From Treponema sp. (lineage in GTDB: Bacteria > Spirochaetota > Spirochaetia > Treponematales > Breznakiellaceae), in assembly GCA_031276685.1 (NCBI GenBank), contig JAISMQ010000180.1, positions 1 to 5,404 of the forward strand: DNA of 5,404 nt. The letters run 5' to 3'. Positions 1 to 5,219 of this stretch are shown here, piece after piece. A model generated the notes under the pieces. It saw only the letters and a program-made list of their open reading frames with translations, did no database searches and was not told the origin of the DNA. Position 1 is the stretch's first letter, and each line of letters opens with the position of its first letter. The position numbers were made by a program, and so were the translations under genes.

Positions 1-175
1 CCGCGGACGGGGGCGGCTCGGGATCGGGCGCGGGCTCAGGCGGCCGGGGCGCGGGCTCGGGCGGCGGCGGCGCGGGAGGTTTCGGCGGCGGCGGCTCGGG
101 CGGCGGCGGCGCAGGGTCCGGGGGCGCGGGCGGCGGCGGCGCGGGTTCCGGCTGCGCGGGCCCGGGCGGGGCCGG
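1..175 (-). repeat. Proline-codon low-complexity repeat in tonB
   Basis: On the plus strand this reads as degenerate GGCGGCGGCGGCGCGGG-like units (around 60-76, 83-100, 101-116 and 131-147). On the minus strand it encodes PAPPPPEP-type repeats separated by single Asp, Glu, Lys or Arg residues. It corresponds to the rigid periplasmic spacer of TonB. Spacer length could vary between strains by loss or gain of units. Confidence 0.8.
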
Positions 176-331
176 GGAAGGCGGCACGTATTCGGCCAGG
201 TCGACCAGCTTTATGACCCGGACGGGTTCTTCCTCCTGCCGGGGGGGGGGCATGTCGAAGCCGGCGGACAGAATCACCAGGGCGTGGATCTCCGCGGCCA
301 GGATAAAAAGGGCAATGCGCAGCTTTTTCAC
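1..331 (-). CDS. tonB: TonB energy transducer, N-terminal part (cut by window edge)
   Basis: TonB couples the proton-driven ExbB/ExbD complex of the inner membrane to outer-membrane receptors. I translated 110 residues by hand from a GTG at 331-329; the frame stays open to base 1, so the receptor-contacting C-terminal domain lies outside the window. Visible parts are a basic start (MKKLR), one hydrophobic anchor at about residues 6-25, and a periplasmic spacer. The anchor contains His16, which fits the conserved anchor histidine of TonB; the serine four residues before it in E. coli is alanine here. From about residue 50 the spacer is nearly all Pro, Ala and Glu (PAPPPPEP-like units). The GTG start is supported by a textbook AAGGAGG seven bases upstream and by a 4-base overlap (GTGA) with the preceding exbD stop. 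A C10 run encodes prolines right after the anchor. Identity rests on the anchor, the proline spacer and the exbB-exbD-exbD context, because the C-terminal domain is not visible. Confidence 0.86.
   Translation of the reverse strand, partial: MKKLRIALFILAAEIHALVILSAGFDMPPPRQEEEPVRVIKLVDLAEYVPPSPAPPGPAQPEPAPPPPAPPDPAPPPPEPPPPKPPAPPPPEPAPRPPEPAPDPEPPPSA
241..250. repeat. G10 homopolymer (C10 in the tonB coding strand)
   Basis: Ten identical bases encode three successive prolines (and the first base of the next codon) just after the TonB membrane anchor. It is the longest mononucleotide run in the window. Removing one C brings a TAA into frame within about a dozen codons, which would leave an anchor without a spacer or receptor-binding domain. 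Phase variation is inferred, not shown. Confidence 0.75.
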
Positions 332-735
332 CCCGGGCCCTCCTTTACCACAAAACTGACCACGCGGTACTGGAGGAGCTGGAGGACGGAAATAACGTCG
401 TTAAGGTAGCGGTAGGGCGTGTTGCGATCGGCGATAATGTGGAGCCGGGTATCCGGGGCGGCGCGGTAGATATCGTCCACGGCGTTCTGCACCCCCTCAA
501 GATCGCTGGGCAGCCCGTCCACGTACACGCGGCCTTCCCGGTCAATCCATATTTCAAGGTTCTTCTCCGCGCTGGTCTTCGGCGCCCGGCGGGCCTCCGG
601 GTAGTCGATCTTTAGCTCCCTCCGGTAGTTGATGAGCGAGAGCAGTATGATAAAAATGAGGAGCAGGAACGCTACGTCCGACATCGAGGAAAGGGGGATA
701 CGAAAATCTTTACGCGGCGGGCGGCGCAGTTTCAC
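328..735 (-). CDS. exbD: ExbD/TolR-family proton-channel subunit (second copy)
   Basis: This 135-residue protein is a biopolymer transport ExbD/TolR subunit, which sits with ExbB in the inner membrane and links proton flow to TonB. It has a basic N-terminus, a single transmembrane helix at about residues 18-38 (MSDVAFLLLIFIILLSL) and a periplasmic domain of about 95 residues. Asp20 at the start of the helix matches the protonatable aspartate essential in ExbD and TolR. The periplasmic part shows the family pattern of a short strand (LEIWIDREGRVYVDG), a helix, then LHIIADRNTPYRYLNDVISVL, in which a residue pair such as AD precedes a helix. The start is GTG (735-733), overlapping the upstream exbD stop by four bases (GTGA). 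No clear Shine-Dalgarno is present beyond a run of G, so translational coupling is likely. The sequence differs clearly from the neighbouring ExbD copy, so the pair is an old duplication or a functional heterodimer. TolR is the alternative name, but the linked receptor and TonB favour ExbD. Confidence 0.93.
   Translation of the reverse strand: MKLRRPPRKDFRIPLSSMSDVAFLLLIFIILLSLINYRRELKIDYPEARRAPKTSAEKNLEIWIDREGRVYVDGLPSDLEGVQNAVDDIYRAAPDTRLHIIADRNTPYRYLNDVISVLQLLQYRVVSFVVKEGPG
339..345 (-). promoter_or_regulatory. Shine-Dalgarno site of tonB
   Basis: The minus strand reads AAGGAGG followed by seven bases and the GTG at 331. The site lies inside the last codons of the upstream exbD. It decides the unusual GTG start for tonB and shows translation is initiated anew as well as possibly coupled. 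Confidence 0.85.
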
Positions 736-1145
736 GGCCCCCCCCCGGGGGCTTCCCCCATGACGAACGAAAAGGAATCCACATCCAGGTCCCGGGCCAG
801 TTCGACAAATTCCACCACGGCCTGCCAGGGGGTCTGCGGGTCAACCGTAAGGAGTACCGCCGTATTGGGGCGCGCCGCCATACCCCGCCGTATCTCCCGT
901 TCCGCAGCGGCGAGATCGCAGGGCTCCCCCCCCAGGCTAAGCCGCCCGGCCGGATCCAGGTAGAAGCGGAACAGTTCCTCCCTGGGTATGAAGCGCCGCG
1001 AATCCCGCGCGGGCAGCGCCAGCAGGAAACCTTTGTTGACGCTAAACCCGGCGATCACGATAAAGTAAATGATAAGGAGGAACGCGATATCGCTGGAAGC
1101 CCCGGAGTCCCCCAGGGGTTTCCGTTTCCGCCGCCTAATGGTCAT
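732..1145 (-). CDS. exbD: ExbD/TolR-family proton-channel subunit (first copy)
   Basis: This is a 137-residue ExbD/TolR-like subunit. I chose the ATG at 1145, which gives MTIRRRKRKP and a normal family length. The frame is open upstream to 1298, but that part lies entirely inside exbB and codes for nothing recognisable. A strongly basic cytoplasmic start is followed by one membrane helix at about residues 18-36 (SDIAFLLIIYFIVIAGF). Asp19 is the expected proton-carrying aspartate. The periplasmic part (FYLDPAGRLSLGGEPCDL, then AVLLTVDPQTPWQAVVEFVELA) follows the ExbD fold pattern. It overlaps the end of exbB by 11 bases and the next exbD by 4 bases. No good Shine-Dalgarno precedes the ATG, which suggests coupling to exbB translation. 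The C-terminus is an odd GEAPGGGP, the GGG coming from a G9 run. It is more divergent from classical ExbD than the second copy. Confidence 0.92.
   Translation of the reverse strand: MTIRRRKRKPLGDSGASSDIAFLLIIYFIVIAGFSVNKGFLLALPARDSRRFIPREELFRFYLDPAGRLSLGGEPCDLAAAEREIRRGMAARPNTAVLLTVDPQTPWQAVVEFVELARDLDVDSFSFVMGEAPGGGP
738..746. repeat. C9 homopolymer (G9 in coding strand) at the exbD-exbD junction
   Basis: Nine identical bases encode the final glycines of the first ExbD, two codons before its stop and just ahead of the GTG of the second ExbD. Five Gs follow on the plus strand (747-751), making a CCCCCGGGGG palindrome at 742-751. Gaining one base in the tract, or a -1 slip while reading it, would place the ribosome in the frame of the second ExbD. 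Confidence 0.75.
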
Positions 1146-1812
1146 CGAAGAACCGCAGTTCCCGGACGGGCTCTTTCCGGCGGGGGCCCGCCATTTCGAT
1201 GATAAGGCCGGAACAGATCTGCTCCACATCGGCGGAAAACCTGTCCACAATGTGGGAAAACACCGAGTGGGCGACCATCGCGATAATGGCGATGACAAGG
1301 CCGAACTCCGTGGTGATCAGGGCTTCGTAAAGGCCGTTGGCGACGATCTGCGCGTTCACCTCCGCAGCCTGGGATATGGACCTGAAGGCCCCTATCATGC
1401 CGGAGACGGTTCCCAGAAACCCCGTCAGCGGGGAGATGGAACCCAGGGCGGTAAGGAAGCTAAGGCCGTTTTCCAGGGAGCTGACGCAGGAAAGGGCCTG
1501 GGTTTCCGCCGCCCGCTCCATGCGCTCTTCCCCCAGGCCGGCCCGGTCTATCAGCGCGAGGAGTATTCTGGCCCCCAGGCGCCGCTTGACCAGGGGGGCC
1601 AGATATTCCCGCCCCTCCGCCAGCTTCCCCTCCCGGATATAGCCCAGCATAAGGGCCCCCAGATCGTCCATGCGCAGGTCGTGGCAGCCCAGGTAGACGG
1701 CCCGTTCCAGGGATATGGCGATGACCGCAATGGAGAAGAGGAGGAGGGGCCACATGAACAGCCCCCCCATGCGGAACAGTTCCATAAGGGAAAGTGAATT
1801 GCCTGTTTCCAT
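1135..1812 (-). CDS. exbB: ExbB (MotA/TolQ/ExbB proton-channel family)
   Basis: ExbB forms the pentameric inner-membrane channel that, with ExbD, converts the proton gradient into movement of TonB. The 225-residue length is normal. Three membrane helices are visible: about residues 15-36 (GGLFMWPLLLFSIAVIAI), 116-143 and 164-187. Helix 1 is followed by ER (SLERAVYL), as usual in the family. The second helix carries the motif SPLTGFLGTVSGMIGAF (residues 127-143), and the third carries ALITTEFGLVIAIIA (164-178), whose Thr167/Thr168 match the conserved pore threonine. The Pro that usually follows in AIP is Ile here. The large cytoplasmic loop between helices 1 and 2 (about 37-115) is as expected. 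The ATG at 1812 has an AGGAG nine bases upstream. It starts 12 bases after the lipoprotein stop and overlaps exbD by 11 bases. TolQ is an alternative label, but the TonB and receptor neighbours favour ExbB. Confidence 0.95.
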   Translation of the reverse strand: METGNSLSLMELFRMGGLFMWPLLLFSIAVIAISLERAVYLGCHDLRMDDLGALMLGYIREGKLAEGREYLAPLVKRRLGARILLALIDRAGLGEERMERAAETQALSCVSSLENGLSFLTALGSISPLTGFLGTVSGMIGAFRSISQAAEVNAQIVANGLYEALITTEFGLVIAIIAMVAHSVFSHIVDRFSADVEQICSGLIIEMAGPRRKEPVRELRFFDDH

Positions 1813-1821
1813 CGTTATTCG

Positions 1822-1826
1822 CTCCT
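1822..1826 (-). promoter_or_regulatory. Shine-Dalgarno site of exbB
   Basis: The minus strand reads TTAGGAG, nine bases before the exbB ATG. Its TAG is also the stop codon of the upstream lipoprotein gene, so a terminating ribosome sits on the initiation site. This is a typical arrangement for stop-start coupling. Confidence 0.8.
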
Positions 1827-2664
1827 AATTTTTCAACACGGTTAGGCCGCCGTTTTCCAGGGCCGCAAAAACGTCCTCCCAGGCGTACTCAAGGAAGATC
1901 CACTCGCCACATTCCTCCCAGTCCCGTTTCAGGGCGCCAGAGTCCCGCAGGGGCCGCAGTTCTTCCGGCAGCAGCGCCACGGTATAGGCCGTGTCCCAGC
2001 GGGCCTGCTCCGCCCGGGCCATCGGGCCGCGCCCCGTGTAGCTTCGGGGCCGGTCCGCTTTGGGGACAAGCTCCGGGAACAGGCGGGGTTTCCAGTAGGC
2101 CCGGAAGTCCCGGAGGTCCTGGCCTACAAACGCGGGGGCCTCCTGGCGGCGCATCCACCCGGCCAGGGCCCGGATCCGCTCGTAACGGCCCTCCAGCGCC
2201 CGCAGCGCGTCTTCCCCGGACAGGCGGGCGTCCTTCCAGCGGATCTTCCCCCCCAGGATCCGCAGCGGCTCCGGGCGGGACGCGAGCCGCAGGCCGCCCT
2301 CCTTCGGGACAAACCCGCCCTCCCCCGAAAGCTCCAGGCTGAATTCCACCCAGCCCTGGGGGCTTGCCGCCAGGTATTCGAGGGAGAGCAAGCGGAAGAC
2401 GCCGCCCTCCCCCGGGGCGGAGGCCCGCAGCGTAAGGGCGGGGAAGGCCTCGATCAGAATATCAAGGCCCCCCGCCCGTTCCAGGACCCGGACGCCTTGG
2501 CCCGCAGGGACGGAGGGGGGGCTCCGGTAGCGCCCCCTTACCCGCCCGCGGCCCCCCTCCAGCAGCGCGCCGATTCCGTCCGCCGCCGTCAGGCAGCCCG
2601 GCAGGGCCGCCAGCGCGATCAGCGCGGCCGCCGCGCAGAAAAACAGCCGGGCCGGGCGCTTCAT
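1825..2664 (-). CDS. Uncharacterised lipoprotein in TonB operon
   Basis: I do not recognise a family for this 279-residue protein. The reading frame is open as far as 3009, but the ATG at 2664 gives a clear lipoprotein signal: MKRPAR, a hydrophobic stretch (residues 7-20), then the lipobox LPGC with Cys24 as the lipidated residue. Codons upstream of 2664 lie inside the receptor gene. The start is one base after the receptor stop (TAAGATG), with AGGTGG ten bases upstream. The mature part has a basic, glycine-rich start (GGRGRVRGRYRSPP), then a region with likely beta strands (about 56-142: VRVLERAGGLDILIEAF, WVEFSLELSGEGGF). A charged, probably helical half follows (about 150-275), rich in Trp and Arg, with ALRALEGRYERIRALAGW and EECGEWIFLEYAWEDVFAAL. 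Its place between receptor and ExbB suggests an envelope lipoprotein that works with this transporter, such as a ligand-capturing or receptor-associated factor. That role is inference from position only. Confidence 0.86.
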   Translation of the reverse strand: MKRPARLFFCAAAALIALAALPGCLTAADGIGALLEGGRGRVRGRYRSPPSVPAGQGVRVLERAGGLDILIEAFPALTLRASAPGEGGVFRLLSLEYLAASPQGWVEFSLELSGEGGFVPKEGGLRLASRPEPLRILGGKIRWKDARLSGEDALRALEGRYERIRALAGWMRRQEAPAFVGQDLRDFRAYWKPRLFPELVPKADRPRSYTGRGPMARAEQARWDTAYTVALLPEELRPLRDSGALKRDWEECGEWIFLEYAWEDVFAALENGGLTVLKN

Positions 2665-2665
2665 C

Positions 2666-5152
2666 TTAATACGCCCACCTGAACCCGAACGAGAGGATGG
2701 GAACGGGCAGGGCGTAGGAGAAGCCCGCGCCCCGTTCGCCGGTGTAGGGGTTGAACGCGGCGTCCCCTGCGGGGGGAAAGAACGGGGACAGCGCGTTTTC
2801 CACGGCCGCGTAGAATTCCTGGCGGGCCTTCCCGTGGGGGCTGTGGCTAAAAAACGAAAATTTAATGTCCAGGGGGATGGAAAAAGACGCCCGCCCGTCC
2901 CCCCCGGCGATCCGCCCCCACTTCTGGATGGTAGTGACGGCGGCGTCGTCCAGCACCGTGACGGAATAGGGCCGCAGCTCCGCCAGGGCTTCGCCGCCGG
3001 CAAAACCAAGGCGGGCCGTCACGGCGAAACGTTCCAGTGGTTTGACGCTGAGGGCCAGACTGAGTACGTGGAACCTGTGGAACGGGGGGTAGTACCAGTC
3101 TGCGGACAGGGCGCTGTCCTGGCCGGCGAAGGGGCCGCCCGGCGCTTCCGGCTCCCGGTAGCGGGCGTGGCTGAACGAGTAGGCGATCCAGCCGTCAACG
3201 TAGCGCCCGTCCGGTTTTTTCAGCATAAGGCCGATCCCCCACAGCCGCCCCTGCCCGTCGGACCGGAGGATCCGCCCGCTTCCCGCCGGATCGGCAAACG
3301 TGTAAGCCCGGTCAAAAAGGCGGCGGTAGTAGGCGTCGATACCGAGGCCGGCGCCGCCTGAAAATTCGATCCGCAGCCCCCCCCCGGCGGCAAAGGACCT
3401 GTCGGGCTTCGCCGGGTAATCGCCGGACAGGCCCCCCTCCAGCATGGCGGCCAGCAGGCCGGCGCTGGAGGAAAAAAGCCCCGCCCCCAGGGACAGCGAC
3501 AGGGAGTCCAGGGGGCCCAGGTTCTTCAGCAGGCCGAAGTCCAGGCTGAGCCGGGGGGAAAGGGCGGGCGGGCCCTTGGCGGAAACACCCTCCCCCGTAA
3601 AAAAAGCGTGGTCCAGCCGCAGCCCCAGCTCCGCCCCAAAACGCCCGCCCGGGCTCCCGTAGCCCGCCAGCAGGTAGGCCGAACTGCCAAGGCTCCGGAT
3701 CTCCCCTCCCCCCCCGGCCGCCGCCGGGAAGCTTACGTAAGCGGCCGCGTCAGACGGAACGGGCAGGCCCCGGAGCGGGTAGTAGACGCCGCTGGGCAGT
3801 TCCCGCCTGTCCGGGCCCCCGGCCTCCCGTTCCCGGAGGGAGTAGAGTCCTTCGACGCCCAGCGACGCGAGGAACCCCCGGCCCAGGTCCCAGTCGAAGC
3901 CCAGCCTTCCCTGGACGCCGGTCGCGCTGTCGGCGGAAAAGGTGTCCTCCCCGGCTTCGTAGCTAAAAGCGCCGGACAGCGGGGTCCCGTCCAGATAGGC
4001 CGCGCCGTCAAACGGGATGTCCTTTACCGAGTAGCCGGCGCGGTCTTCCGCTTCGGAACGCCGGTAGCCGGCCCCCAGGCCCGCCGTCAGGGTCATATCG
4101 CCGCGGGGCTTGTAGGCCAGGTTCGCAAAACCGAAACCCTGGTAGTTTGCCCGTTTCCGCGCGATCCCCGCGCCGTCATCGTAAGCGGCCCCGTCGGCGC
4201 CGAAAAAACCCGTAAGGCCAAGCTCCAGGCTGTCGGTAAAGCGGTAGCCGGACCTAAGCGCGGCGCTGCGGATATAGGGGGCGGACGAAACGGTTTCCGC
4301 GGGCCGCAGGGCTTCCAGCGCCCCGGAGATCCCCCGGGCCGCCCAGAGAACGGGCCCGTAGTAGCTCAGCCTGCCCGCGACCGTCACGCCGCCCCGGCGG
4401 TTAAACGGGAGGGAGAGGCTGGCGTCCGCCATGCTCGTGGACAGGCCCAGTTCAAATTCCGGATCCTGGGGGAAGGTTTTTGTCAGCGAAACGTCCAGCA
4501 GGCCCGAAACGGTATGGCCGTAGCGCGCGGAAAACGCGCCCCGGGAAATCCGGGCGCTTTCAAGCATCCGGACATCGAAGATCGAAGATCCGCCGCCCCA
4601 GTGGTAGGGATTTTCGATGTAAAAACCGTCCGTCACCGCCATAAGCTCCCCCGCCCCCCGGATATCGGGCGCGGCGTTAAAAAGCCCCGAATAGCCGACG
4701 CCGGGCAGCGGCTTGGCCGGGACAGCCGCGTCTCCGGCAGGCTCCGGTTCCACGGCGCGCTGAATCCCCGCATTTTCCGGAACTTCCGCGCGGGCCGGCG
4801 GCGCCCCGGCTTCCACATCGCGGCTTTCCTCGAGAACCAGCTCCCTGGCTTCCAGGGTTCCGGCAAGGTAGAGTTCCAGGACAAATTCATCGTGTTCCAG
4901 GTCAAGCGTAAGGCGTTCCGAACCGTAGCCCGGATAACTGCCCCGGATATCGACGGCCCGGTCGTCGGGTACGGTCAACACAACACGGCCTTCGCCGTCC
5001 CCCTGGCCGCTTGTCCCGTCGTAGGAACGAATCTCCGCGCCTTCCAGGGGCATCCCCAGCTCCCCGTCCACAACCGTCACCGTCACATCCCGTGCGCCAA
5101 GGGGGGGGATGGCGCACAGCATGATCGCAAACCAGAACGGCAGGCTGCGCAT
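2666..5152 (-). CDS. TonB-dependent outer-membrane receptor with N-terminal carboxypeptidase-regulatory-like domain
   Basis: This 828-residue protein is a gated beta-barrel that imports a ligand across the outer membrane using TonB. Residues 1-20 form a signal peptide (MRSLPFWFAIMLCAIPPLGA). Residues 22-97 form a carboxypeptidase-regulatory-like beta domain (VTVVDGELGMPLEGAEI, then GEGRVVLTVP and GYGSERLTLDL). A likely TonB box is ARELVLEES (102-110), where relatives often have EVVV. A Pro/Ala/Glu linker follows to about 147. The plug spans about 148-225 and is short; it contains PDIRG (162-166), VTDGFYIENPYHWGG (173-187) and ISRGAFSARYG (202-212), followed by SGLLDV. The rest is a barrel with many alternating aromatic strands and a C-terminal FGFRWAY, ending in an aromatic residue as outer-membrane barrels do. 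The ATG at 5152 is chosen for the signal peptide; an in-frame TAG lies just upstream, but no good Shine-Dalgarno is close. The substrate is unknown. The receptor is first in the operon. Confidence 0.95.
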   Translation of the reverse strand: MRSLPFWFAIMLCAIPPLGARDVTVTVVDGELGMPLEGAEIRSYDGTSGQGDGEGRVVLTVPDDRAVDIRGSYPGYGSERLTLDLEHDEFVLELYLAGTLEARELVLEESRDVEAGAPPARAEVPENAGIQRAVEPEPAGDAAVPAKPLPGVGYSGLFNAAPDIRGAGELMAVTDGFYIENPYHWGGGSSIFDVRMLESARISRGAFSARYGHTVSGLLDVSLTKTFPQDPEFELGLSTSMADASLSLPFNRRGGVTVAGRLSYYGPVLWAARGISGALEALRPAETVSSAPYIRSAALRSGYRFTDSLELGLTGFFGADGAAYDDGAGIARKRANYQGFGFANLAYKPRGDMTLTAGLGAGYRRSEAEDRAGYSVKDIPFDGAAYLDGTPLSGAFSYEAGEDTFSADSATGVQGRLGFDWDLGRGFLASLGVEGLYSLREREAGGPDRRELPSGVYYPLRGLPVPSDAAAYVSFPAAAGGGGEIRSLGSSAYLLAGYGSPGGRFGAELGLRLDHAFFTGEGVSAKGPPALSPRLSLDFGLLKNLGPLDSLSLSLGAGLFSSSAGLLAAMLEGGLSGDYPAKPDRSFAAGGGLRIEFSGGAGLGIDAYYRRLFDRAYTFADPAGSGRILRSDGQGRLWGIGLMLKKPDGRYVDGWIAYSFSHARYREPEAPGGPFAGQDSALSADWYYPPFHRFHVLSLALSVKPLERFAVTARLGFAGGEALAELRPYSVTVLDDAAVTTIQKWGRIAGGDGRASFSIPLDIKFSFFSHSPHGKARQEFYAAVENALSPFFPPAGDAAFNPYTGERGAGFSYALPVPILSFGFRWAY
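3377..3385. repeat. C9 homopolymer in the receptor barrel (G9 in coding strand)
   Basis: Nine identical bases encode three glycines (AAGGGLRIEF) in the barrel region. A similar C8 run lies at 3708-3715 (AAAGGGGEIRS). Both are in frame as given. A slip would destroy the C-terminal part of the barrel. Confidence 0.7.
5101..5108. repeat. G8 homopolymer (C8 in coding strand) in the receptor signal peptide
   Basis: Eight identical bases encode the Pro-Pro of the signal-peptide end (AIPPLGA). Loss of one base would stop the receptor frame at a TGA a few codons later. The same loss would join the receptor body to the out-of-frame ATG at 5168. Confidence 0.7.
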
Positions 5153-5176
5153 ACCCAGAGGCTAACATATTCCCCC

Positions 5177-5192
5177 CTCCATGTTAATGGAG
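5177..5192. promoter_or_regulatory. Inverted repeat CTCCAT-GTTA-ATGGAG
   Basis: The arms of six bases match perfectly around a 4-base loop. It may be an operator. In the receptor mRNA it would form a hairpin whose 3' arm is ATGGAG, covering the first GGAG of the G-rich ribosome-binding-like stretch upstream of the receptor. Confidence 0.55.
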
Positions 5193-5199
5193 TGGCATT

Positions 5200-5213
5200 G
5201 CGCCGTACCGCGC
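5200..5213. promoter_or_regulatory. Near-palindrome GCGCCGTACCGCGC
   Basis: The 14 bases are self-complementary except for one mismatched pair flanking the central GTAC. It lies midway between the two start codons, where a shared operator would be expected. In GC-rich DNA such a dyad can also arise by chance. Confidence 0.35.
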
Positions 5214-5219
5214 CTGGGG

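Noticed and set aside
1..175. GC-rich tandem repeat as a non-coding or CRISPR-like array
   Set aside because: The units are too short and degenerate, have no spacers, and translate in frame as the TonB proline spacer.
742..751. CCCCCGGGGG palindrome as a transcription terminator
   Set aside because: It has no loop and no following T run, and it lies within overlapping coding regions of one operon.
1146..1298. Longer N-terminus for the first ExbD, starting at 1298
   Set aside because: It would add 51 residues coded inside exbB with no domain or membrane logic. The ATG at 1145 gives the normal ExbD length and a basic cytoplasmic start.
1069..1797. Plus-strand open frame of 242 codons antisense to exbB
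   Set aside because: The opposite strand is an unmistakable ExbB with three membrane helices. The antisense product is Gly/Arg/His/Gln-rich with no recognisable feature.
1794..2342. Plus-strand open frame of 182 codons antisense to the lipoprotein gene
   Set aside because: It is a Pro/Arg/Gly/Ser-rich translation typical of a shadow frame, with no ribosome-binding site or context.
2665..3009. Longer N-terminus for the lipoprotein, starting at 3009
   Set aside because: This segment overlaps the receptor barrel codons and would bury the lipoprotein signal peptide internally.
4902..5168. Real 88-codon gene from the ATG at 5168
   Set aside because: Despite a good ribosome-binding motif, its product is Arg/Gly-rich out-of-frame receptor sequence. 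I kept it only as a possible leader ORF in the findings.
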